This document shows positions 12,901 to 24,900 of a DNA stretch of 64,000 nucleotides, in pieces. Position 1 is the first letter of the stretch. Each line of letters starts with the position of its first letter. The notes beneath the pieces were generated by a model that did not search any database, had not been told where the DNA came from, and worked only from the letters and a program-made list of their open reading frames with translations. This DNA comes from Thunnus maccoyii (Eukaryota > Chordata > Actinopteri > Scombriformes > Scombridae). The position numbers and the translations under genes are program-made. The DNA lies in NCBI RefSeq assembly GCF_910596095.1, contig NC_056552.1, positions 16,875,111 through 16,939,110 on the forward strand. The letters run 5' to 3'.

Positions 12901-15900
12901 ATTTTGGACTTCTAACACGGGGCTGCACACATTGGTTTTACCATTCGCACAAGAGCAAAAACCAAACACAAACGTACTGTATCTTGTACACATGGTACAA
13001 CATTACAATGTTACAGACATTACACACACTACAGTGTAGTCTGTCCACATAAGTCACTTTATTCATTTTCAAACATTTCTAAACTGTAGCAGTGTGTGTG
13101 CGTGTCCCCATGACAAATAGCTTGCAGGCCTCTGTGTTGGCATCGCAGCTCTGTCATTAACAAATATCTAAGGCGCTCTAGGATAAAGGCCAGTTTGGCT
13201 GGGTTTTTCTTCTAACTGTTGGAGTGCCATGTGCAGGATTTTGTTAAGTATGTCGGAGGTAATGCTTAGATCTTATTGCATATGTAATGACTAAAACTAA
13301 GCCTGCATTACTTTTCTTTCTCTTGTTATGTCATCAAAGCTGTTTTTATGAACTCACCAACCAAAATACTTTTGTAACACTTTTCTTGACTGCATCCTGG
13401 CAAGATGCAAATGATGTGTCGGTCAACATGACCAAAACTGCTTGTTTGCTTATTTCATATGAAAAATCTTTTACATTATTTTAAGTGTAAGCTTTGTAGA
13501 AATCACACACCTGTTCTAAAGTTGTTTGCATGTTTATTAGATATATTGCTTATAAGACTTTATTAGACCACATTAGTTCATTAGCTGGAGGATTACTGCT
13601 CTTTTTTCATTTCATTGAGCACTTTTCCATCACTCAGTCTTCATTGCAGCAGTTGGCCTGTAGTGGAAGTTTATCATTACGTGAACACTTCATAATGTTC
13701 ACACCGGCTTAACTTCTGTCTCCAAAACTGTTTAATCAGTTACAGTGAACTTTATGTTAACCTTTCGGAAGCATGGTCTCGTAATCTAGTTTGTTGCGAC
13801 ATGCTTGTTACCATAGTGATAAATCTTTCCTGTTGTGGGGCAGACTTGAGGCCACATACCAATGGTAGTTGACTCAATTTTCTTAGTATTCACGAGGCTG
13901 AGTCGGGTAGTCAAAACAGGAATAAACTTCAAATTACGAAAACGTCTCCTTATCCAGCTGCGAGCATGTGGAAATCTGTCTGTTTAAGTTTGCACACAAC
14001 TAATCCATGTCACGCCAGCTGAGATTATTTGAGGCACAGTATATTTCAAGTGTAGCTCTTAAAATACTCATAAGTGAAGTTGGGATTTTGCTTTTTCCGA
14101 GAGGCACGACAGGTGTTTATTCCCATAAGGTGACAGCCGATAATAACCTGTGTTTGAACAAGAGAGAGTAACATAAAAAGAAAGATTAGCGTGTGCTGGA
14201 CTGTGTATGAAAAAAGAAAAGATGAAGCTCATGTGTCTGTTTATCTATTTGTATGCTGGGTGTCCACACACTGAGAGACAGGGCGCTCTCGACGTGCCAC
14301 ATTCTTTCCTCTCTCTCCTCTGCTAATCACATTCAGGACTTTTCAAGTGGGCTGTGATTAGATTGTACAGGCGTCCACTGCTCCTGCCTCCCATTTAACA
14401 TGAACGAGATAGAGGGAGAAGGAATGAGGCTGAGCTTTCTTCTCCAAAGACTACAGTATAACACAAGATTCGGCACCCAGGGGCCAACGTTCATGTGTAG
14501 CATTCCTTTTGATAGTGTTGGTGCTGTTGAGTTCAACTTTTTAACTCTCTGTTTGTCTTTCTGAGGTTTCCGATCACTTTGATTAAAGCCTCTACAGATT
14601 ACTGTAACTGTGCGTGTGTTTCTGTGCCAAAGCAAAGCGTGTCTGCTCATTACGTTCTGTTACATAAGCACTGAAAGGACGATTCTGAGTGACTACTGTA
14701 TTGTAATGAACTGCTCAGGCAGAAACAGGATAAACCTACTGGGTGGATTAGAGAGAGAGAGAGAGAGATTTGTTTACTCTGAGAAGACTGTTTTGAGTTT
14801 TCCAACCTCATGTATTGGAAAATAAAGCATAGATGCAGATAATGTTGGACTAACACACAGCTAGGCATGAAATGTATTGATATGAGGGAGTAAAAATAAA
14901 CATTTCATGCCCTGCTTTATCGGTCTAGACTTTTAAACTCCTGTGGGATACAAACATCACAGTGAGTAAATTACTAGCAGATTACACGAGGATTTATATG
15001 ACTATTACGTCATTAAAGCCAAACAAACTGAGTGGTATTGTTTTTAAATGCACAAATGATCAAATTAAAAGACCAACCCGCTAAACTGTTTGTTTCAGGC
15101 ACTTCAAACTCACATTTTACAAGACATGTTGCTGTGACAAATGATTCAACACTTACCCGATTCTTTTATTTCTCCCTGTCCTGTAGTGCTACACGCTCAG
15201 GATGAATGCCACCCGTGTCCCCGAGCAGGGAAGCGGCTCATCCAGTGCTTCAGATGTGGGGAACCGTGCAAAGGAGAGGTGCTGCGAGTCCAGGCCAGCC
15301 ACTTCCATATAAAGTGCTTTACCTGCAAGGGTGAGCACCATTAATATGTTGATATTAAGTGTCCTGCAGTCACACCTCAATCAGAATAGACTTCATATAT
15401 TATCAACCAAGCTCAGAGATGGATTCTCTGTGAGAAATTTGAAAGCAATAAACAGAATTCCTTATTTTCAATTGAGACAAATTACTGGTTTTCTTGGATA
15501 CATTCCTGATTAAATAACTTCCTTTTGCTCCAGATCACTGTTCACTGTAACATGCATTTGTCTAGTGCTATACAGCTCATTAAGAGTGGATGTCTGTGGT
15601 GAGGTTTAATGTTAAATAAAAAATTAAACTTTGATGATACAGTGATGCAAATTTGTGTTGGTTTTAAAACCTAAAGTGACTCAGTTAAATGAAAAAATGT
15701 AACATTTTAGTAAAGTTTACATGCAGAACAGCCACACAAGTAACTCTTGACCCTTTAGGATGCACTAAAACATCTAGTTGTTCAGCTGGTTATATTTTAA
15801 TTGAGCAGACTTTGCTTGTTAATCATTAGTGCCATCAAATTCAATTTATTACAAAATATCCTACATCCACAATGGGCTGTTGTTAAAACCTCCTGGTTTG

Positions 15901-18900
15901 TCAGACTGTCATCCACCGCAGTTACTCTGCTTCATGGAGAACATATTTCCCCAGCAGGCTATTGTCCTCACTAATCGACACTGACAAGCTTCTCATGATG
16001 TTGCCCTTTCATGGCTTTGCGACCATGTTTACAGCGCAGGGAAAACAAAGGCACTTTCAGAGCAGAGAAGCTTGCAGTATTTTAACAATGGGAAAACCTG
16101 GGGAATCGAATGAGACTGTTTGCTTCACCGAATCAGATTTGGCCACAAAGTGTTTCACTTTGAAGTGAATAAATTAGTATTAAAATAAGCCGCCAAAGGG
16201 AACATTAGTAAGGAATTAGTGACTACTCTTTTTGTTTCAGTGATCCAAGAAATTTTAACCAAAGTAAACTTAACCTTATGATGCAGAAAGGAGGGGAGTA
16301 ACTATTGTCTTAAGGATAACAATAGTAACAATAATAAGTCAAGGAAAAACCACATCATTTGTTGGTCATTTCTACAAAACAATTCATCTCTATACTTAGA
16401 GAAATTTAAAAACATGTTTGTGTGTTTCACTCAGACTTAAAAATAGTATTCTTTCAAATAATGATGTGCATCCTGAGTGACTCAAGAGAGGAAATAGACC
16501 AGTATAAATCTGTCTTTGGCATTTGGGTACATTCTGTTGTGGCATAACAGTGACAGGTTCAGAGGGGTCGGAAATGGGTTTGGCGGTATCGAATGGCAAG
16601 CTGAAAGAAAACACTGCCTCCTTGTCAGTAACTTGTCACTAGGCTGATCACAACACACACACACACAAATATGCTGACAGACATGTACACAAAAAATGCA
16701 CACAAATACAGAAACCCTGGTAGCAAAGAAAGGTCAGACAGCTCAAATAGCATTTATTTCAGCATGTTGAAATGATTGATTACGCAGATGTGGTTGCTGT
16801 TCATTTATCATTTTGACAACAGCCTATAAAAAGGAGACAACAAACTGTAAACTCGCACCTATTGTGAACTGCTATAATGTGAGGAAGTGCAATTAATACC
16901 TTGTTCACCAAAAAGAAGTTAGTGTGTAATAGGAGTGTGTAAGAGAAGTCAACATGGTCTAGTACATCATCACATGTTCTGTTCTGTTGTTGTTCAACCT
17001 TGTCATCTTTTTCTCTTTCTCCCTGCATGAACACATGTCTGTGTGCAGTCTGTGGCTGTGACTTGGCTCAGTCAGGCTTTTTCATGAAGAATGGCGACTA
17101 CCTCTGTCCGCTGGACTTCCAGAGGCTTCACGGCACGCTCTGCAACAACTGTGGGGAATTCGTGGAGGGAGAAGTGGTCACAGTCTTGGGGAAGACCTAC
17201 CACCCGGCCTGCTTTGTGTGCACCATTTGCAAGTAATTGTAAAAACATGCAAAAACAGACATAATACACATACCCGTACATGCAAGTGTGCTTTCATTTT
17301 AAGTCAAGTTTAATTTGGAAGATTTTGGGGAGTTTTAGTTATGAAAACATTTCCTGAAGGCAGGGTTATGACCTTTACATCTATGAAAATTATTTTCTCT
17401 CTTCTTCTGTTTCTCAGACAACCCTTTCCTCCAGGGGATTGTGTCACCTTCAATGGAAAAAACTGCCTCTGTCAGCGCTGTATTAGACCCTTGTCTCCAA
17501 CTCCTAACGACATCAGCTGTTCAAATAGTAAGTCCTGGGAGCAGGCAGACCTGAGATGAGTGGCAGATTGCAAAAGGGGAGTTTTGTGTACTGACCTCTG
17601 CCAAAAGTGGTGTTAAATTCACCAAAGAGAGAAAACTGCAAAGAATTTTCAGATACCAAAGCTGCAGATTTTTGCTGTTGATTCTCAGTGGGATCAGAAG
17701 CATCAGCAACCCATTCACATTAAAAGGAGTAATTTTGATGTAGTGTTCTTATCAAAAACATTGATTAATGAGATCAAAGACTTTGATTCCATCCAGAGAG
17801 AATCAGTGGATTATGCACTCAACCCTGGCCAGCTGTGGTTTCTATGCCAGCTGCCTATATATTTAGTTTTATCCGGTGCTGAGGAGTCAGTTAAGGTTGG
17901 CAGCACATCTGTCACCCTTTCTGTGAAAGCACCTAGATCATGTGGAGATGGAAACTTCACCCTTTTCTGTAGATAACATGCTATACCCCACAAACAAGAG
18001 AGTAAGGTGGCCTCCAGTGGATGTTCTTCCTGTAGAAATAATGTGTTTTACACATCTGATTATACTTGTATGCATGTAAATCTCCTTCCTTATGTTTTGA
18101 GGAGACGTTTTCACACTCTGAATGTCTACATGATGTCACCTTTGTCAGGAATGTAGGCTAAAGATGTCCCTAATTGCATTCTAACCTTCTTCTGACACAC
18201 TGGATTTTTTCCTCTGAACACTGTGAGTTGACATTACCTTACAAATCCGGTCATCCTCCTGGGACCCTGCCAGGTCAATGACTCAATACTGACTAAGAGA
18301 TTCAGTAGCACTCAACTCTCCACTTCAACTTGACCTTATTCACCTCACAACTATACATGCAATGGAGTTCAATAGATGATCCAGACTCACAAAGTCTCTG
18401 GATTAAGAGGATCTCTGTGAAGGACTGTATAGGGAGAAGAAACAGCACAGCTCCTCAAATACTCTTGTTCTGTAATGTCAGATGGACTTTCACTTGTAAT
18501 ACTCATATATATGTATAAACAATACATGAAGAAGAACAAATAAGGTAGTTTAACCTATGTGCAACTAGATAGGTACAATTGAGTGTTTTTTTTCCCAGGT
18601 GTGTCCCTACTTTCCCCTCATTTGATACAATGGTTTGCAAGAACAGTGAATGCATGTTCACAAATATGTAGAAAGACAACACTTGTGCATCCAATCAAAT
18701 CTGTGCAGCTTCTGTGCAGCTTAATGCATTCTTTTTATGCATGAGTGAAATGAATCACATTTGTTTTGCATTCACATTGGATGCATGTTACTGTATCTAT
18801 TGTAGTCTCAGATCTGTTGTAAGCCTGACTCTTTAATAAGCACAATTTAAAAATAATTTTTAAAAAGCTAAACAAGCTAACAAAGCTAAAAAAGCTAACA

Positions 18901-18923
18901 AATGTACAATGTTTATGCTTATT

Positions 18924-18967
<44 letters not shown>

Positions 18968-21900
18968 GCCAGGCTGCAGTGGTTGCGGTAGAGAGATCAA
19001 GAATGGCCAGGCTCTGTTAGCCCTGGGTAGCCAGTGGCATCTTGGCTGCTTCAAGTGCAAAGCCTGCAGAAGAATGCTGAGTGGCGAATACATCAGCAAG
19101 TAAATACAAATCTATCTTACATACTTATTTCTCATTCATGATCCTCTCTCTACCTTCCCTTAATTTTAAACCAGTGAAAGATATCAGGAACACGTGTCTG
19201 CTTTTTCAAGGATTCAGTGATGACAAAACACGCATTATTTTCAGTATATTCTTAATGAGAAAAGTTTGAATTATTATCAGTCGCAACTTATACATATCAG
19301 ATGTGAATATGTGTCTCTTCATGTTTTTAAAAATTTTTTTTTTACCTTTCAGGGATGGTGTTCCGTACTGTGAGAGGGACTACCAGATTCAGTTTGGGGT
19401 ACAATGTGAAGCATGTCAGAAGTTCATAACAGGGAAAGTCCTGGAGGTGAGGAATGTTTCTCTCAGTGAGGAGCCTTATTGTGTATGTATTCAGGAATAT
19501 ATACGTCTGTATCAAAAGTTCTCTATAAATTGATCATTTGAGACAGAACAAGCGTAGGAGGAATCATGCTGATACTGTACAGTCCATGTTGCCACAGCAA
19601 CTGAAGAGTCATTTCCTACATTCATTTAAATTTATGCTGTCTAGTGAATGTGCAGATAAATTTAATCAAAGTCACTGAGGCCATTTATGAACTATGCATA
19701 TGCATCCTGTTGCTCTGTGTTGCCTTGAGTATTATATGTACATTATTGTATATATTGTATTTATGTACATTATTGCTCTTGATACAGTAATAAGACCTAA
19801 CTTGACAAACTGTAATATGCACCTTTTATTCAATTCATGTATTTATGCAGTCTATCTGAAGCTTTTGCCTTTCTCAATATCTGCTATAGGCAGGGGACAA
19901 ACATTATCACCCCAGCTGTGCAAGATGCAGCCGATGTGATAAAATGTTCACAGAAGGAGAAGAAATGTATCTGCAAGGTCAGTTTGAGAGTGTCACTCTG
20001 TGAGTACACATCCCCTCATAGTCAGGTTATAGATTTGGGGTTGGATGAATGCATAAATTCAACGTTAAGTTTGTGTAAAAATACTGAAATGTTCAGTGAT
20101 GTAAATGTTCTCTGTTTACTTTTTGACTTTTTGCCATAACGGCTGCAGTAGCTAACTGTCTCTGCTTTTAAAGGTTCAACAGTGTGGCACCCGGACTGCA
20201 GAGACAGCAGCAGAACTGAGGACAGTTACAGGGTAAGACTTTACAGAAATAATCCTTAATTTAACACTCAACTTTGTTTCTAAGTGTGAAATTCATTTAA
20301 ATATGTGTAAGAGGCAACTTTCTTGCACATTCAAAATCACAGATTTGTATCACGGCAATGTCAAAATGGTACAATCTAATTCATATAACTTTTTGAAATA
20401 AGATAAATATTCAGCTGTTAAGAGGATGCGACTGTGATCTTTGTGTAAATTACTGTCCTACATGTTAAAGACTTTTATCTGAGTAATGTCATTTCTTTAC
20501 ACGCTCTCCCTTCTTCCCAGGTTGGCAGACCCAAAACACCTCTTGATTTCTTTTTCCCCCCACATGAACTGAAGGTTAATATTCTGAGCAGGCCTGCAGT
20601 TTGATGCTTTTCTAGATTGAGTAGGCTGTAATCTCATGGTTTGAGATTAACTGCACTCGCTTGTTTCACATGCAACACGAACACTTTGCTCACCAGGCTG
20701 GCCAATTAGATATTGCGTGCCAAATCTAGGAGGCAAAAAGAGGACACAATCACGTTTTGATACAGTGTATTGAGTACAGTTCCTTCTTAGGACATTTAGT
20801 TTTTGCATCAAAGCATGGTTAAGAGGAGCTTTTAATCTGCCGAGCACCTGTACAGTGTATATTATGTGTAATTATTATTACATTTTAGTCATAGCACAGT
20901 GCTGCATGCTTGGCTGTTTCATCTACTGGTATCTGCACAGTTTAATATACATAGTGTATCGTTTCTGTATTAAATATTGATACAACTTAATGTTAGTTCT
21001 GTACATAAAAGAGTTTGATTGATATCATATCATTGTTAGGTGCAAATAAATTAAAAAAGTAATGTTGAAAATTGTTTTATTGTTACATAAACTGTATAGT
21101 GTCAGGCCTGTATACTGTATACTGCTGCAAACTGGTCCAGATGTGTGGACCAAGGTGTGTGAACAGTAAAGAGAGCTGACCGTCTACCAACACCTGAAGA
21201 AGTAGAAACTGCTGTTTCTCAGTGAAAACATCAAACTAACGCAGCTGTTTTTTTTCCCCATCAGCCCATTAGATCCTCATCTGAGAGCTCCTCTTCCAGA
21301 CCGGGCTCGTGCACTCCAGGAAGCCCCGGTCGCACTATATGTGTAAGTTGTAGTGACAACATCTGCTCAGCATCTTCCCTGGTGCACGATTCACCGTGGG
21401 TTGATTTACATTTCATTTACCCATTATTCATACAGGGGAATCACGTCGACAAAGTGTCTCTCTATTTTGACAGTAATTGAATAAACACATTTAGGAGAAT
21501 CGCTAATGTGAAAATAAAAAAACATTTAAAGAATCTTACATTTCTCTGTAAACACATTTTTCAACTTTACCTTGACTGATCGGAACTAGTTTTATTTTGC
21601 CTGAGAGAACAACGTTATTTCAATTGTGGTTGACTGATGCTATTTAAAATGTATCCATTCAATCATTAATGTACTGAAAATCAACCACACATTGAATAGA
21701 AATTTAGATTTATTTGCTCTATCAATTTGAATGCATTGGCAATTCAGATTGTATTTGAATTGGTATTTTTTTTAAAACCCAGTGCCGTCAATGTCCTTTT
21801 GTATCCTCTGCCCAGTCTTTTAGGATCTATGTTGGTTTATCCTGTTGGTTTATAGTATGGAATATACTTTACTCCCATCAAAACACCTCAAAATATGAGC

Positions 21901-24900
21901 CAAAACCAAAAAAAAACCTATTGAAACAGTGAATGATGTCATAGATAATCATTTTACAGACTAATACAGTCTTTTCACTTCACGTGCCAAAGTCAGACCA
22001 ATGTGGTGTTGTGGGATTAAAGTTTCATTCCTCCCTGAAGTGATGTAATAAGTAACTTTTGACCTTTCACTTGACTTAACTGTGCTGCTCCCTCTGTGTT
22101 TCCATCCTCCCCTCTCCTCCCTGTGCTGGTCTCAGGCAAAAGTAGATAATGAGATCATTGATTACCGAGACTTAGCGGCAATTCCCAGAGTCAAGGCTAT
22201 ATATGATATAGAGCATCCTGATATGATATCCTATAAGACTGAGAGAGACAACTCCTCTGCTTTGGACAACAAAGGCAACAGACAGGAGAGGCAGAGCTCT
22301 GCAGAGGTAACGTCATTTAGTGCTCCGCCTTATATCCAGTGACATGTTTGTGTGTCATTTTTTTGGTGTTTTTTTTTTTTTCTCTCTTGATTTGACTTAT
22401 GAGTCAAACCAAGTGAAGTGTTGTTTTGTTGCTTTGATATTTAATTGTGTTTGGCCACAAATACAAAGACATCCATATGAAAAACTGTACATATGTGTCT
22501 TTCAGTATGGTTTGAGCAATAGAGTTACAACTTTGAATTTCTATAATAAGAAAATACTTTGAATGTATAAGTCAAAATCATGGCAGATTTATAGAATACA
22601 CTTATATTGTACATTTTTAAGAATTTGGCTGATGCTCACATAAAACAAATTTAGTAAAAACTACTTAATTAGTTGAACCTAACTAAGGATAATTAGCCAA
22701 AAGTGCCACTACAATTAAATCCCATAGCTCCTTTCCTTTCATATGTCTGTCCTCATGTGAAAACCTCATAACTCCGGGTTTGATTTTTTTCATGTTTCAA
22801 ATGAAGGATTGCAGAGTTAAGAATAGTCTATTATATGTCTTCCTCTTATATAAAACCTCTTAAAAATCCCTCTGAATAAACTGAGAGATGCATAGTGGTT
22901 GGGATAAGGTCGTTTATCTTCAGATTTGATGAGTTTAGAGTTACAAGGTTTTCACCTGAAGTGACAATATGTTGCGTTTCTTTCAAATGAACATGAATGT
23001 ATGATTCAGTTAATATATTGGTTTTTTTTTTTTTTAATTTTAGTCACCAGGAAATGTATCTGAAACCACAGAGGTAAGTATTTTTTAAGTTAACTGTTCT
23101 TAGTGTTAGAACAGGCTGATAGAAATACTGTGACATCAGGTCACTTATGTATCAGACCCCCGTTAAAATCACATTTATTTACAAGCACATTTTTATCTGT
23201 TTTGTGTTTTACATTCATACTACACCCTTTCTGTCTTTTTTGGTTTTCAAGGAGAGTTTTGAAATGAGAAAGTGCATACCAACATCCACAAGCCACGGAT
23301 CTTTCGGAGTTCATGCATCGTACAATCGTCACAGCTACACTCCGACTCTGTCCAGATCACCACAACATTTCCACCGGCCGGGTAAGAAGAGTAAAATCCT
23401 CTCTATCTTCTTATCACCTTTGTAATGACACTGATCCCCCTCTGCTCACCTTTTCTCTGTTTCACCTCCTCTTCCTTTACAACTCTTTCCCTGCACTCCT
23501 CCCATTTGACCTCTTCTTTCCTGGAATAACGAGCAGGGTTGGTGCTTTCTCCTCCTTTATTCTCTGGCAACAATGACCCCTGCCCCACTTCCCCTTTATG
23601 CCACCACTTTCTCCCTCACACCAAAGGTAAGCTCCCACTCCTCTGCCAGCCTTTTAAGCACCTCTTCTCCCCTTCTGGCATTTTCTCACTGTCTATTATC
23701 TTTAATATTTCCCATTCAACACCTATATTTAATGGAAACAGCACTTTATGCAAGGGTTGTAGAAGAATTTCTAGTTCCTCTGAATTACTAGCAACAAAAA
23801 GGTCAAAGGTTAAAGCTCTTTCGGAGTGTTTAACACAAGCAGAGGAGGATGGCACAGGCAGATACAATTTTTGAAAAAAAAGTCATTTTCTATTTTATTG
23901 GAAACATTGAGCCATCTAGTGGTCAAAGTTTAGTGAGACTGTTCATAGCTTTACTATAGAAAACACACAGCAGTTTACTATTTACCATATGTACTGTACC
24001 ACCAAACATCTTTCCTTTCTTTTTTTTTTCTTCCCTGTTATGCATATTTTGCTTCACCATACTTTTTTCCCCTCACTGCGCCCACAGCTCACTACATTAA
24101 ATTCTTTCACAGAAAAAAGAAAAGCTTTCCATGAACCTCAGAGTCTGTGGTAACTCTATATCGATGTAGGTATTTATAACTTGATGGATTACATAAATGC
24201 CTGCTCTTTACTCACACATCCCTGTAAGCTGTGTCTATTTATAGCAGGAATGAAGGTTCTGTGATTTTCTAAAGCCTGTTTTATCATGTGTATGGAAGAG
24301 ATATGACAAGCTTTGACCAGAAATAGCTGGCATGTGTTTTTAGTGGGAGTTGAAGATCACTCACAACACACTTAGAACCTGCAGGGACTTGATTTCTGTG
24401 TCAGAGTCTCTATTAGTCAACCGATTTAAAACCTTAAATTCTTAAAATGACCTCACTGATAAAAGTCAGCTCATTTCCAGGATGCGACAATTATATGAAA
24501 TTAAATTAAACTTACTATATTTAAGAAAAGATTACCACACTTTTTGTAAATCTAAAGAGTAACTTAACATTAAATCCACTTTTTTGAGTGAGTAAATTAT
24601 GTTTACAGACACTTTATTATATTATCAATTTATTCTGGTCCCGATCTATAGTGTGCATTGTCATTGCATTATTTGTCTTTTTTCAGAGAAATTTGAGTAA
24701 TTATGTCCTCCAACTAAAATGAAATCTGTGATGTTGCCTTGTCCACCAAGTCTAAGGCATTTTTCAATGTAATGTGCAGCTACTGTGTAATATTTCAAAT
24801 ATCTGCTGACCCTGCATTCTTTTGTATCTGCAGAACAGGGCTTCAACATGTACAGAAGGCCTCCAATTTACAAACAGCAAGGTACTTTATGACGTTTTCA

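Noticed and set aside
14751..14769. GA-rich tract near 14.75 kb and small CA/GT tracts at 11.4, 11.6, 16.65 and 39.7 kb
   Set aside because: Ordinary short microsatellites in non-coding sequence with no splice site nearby.
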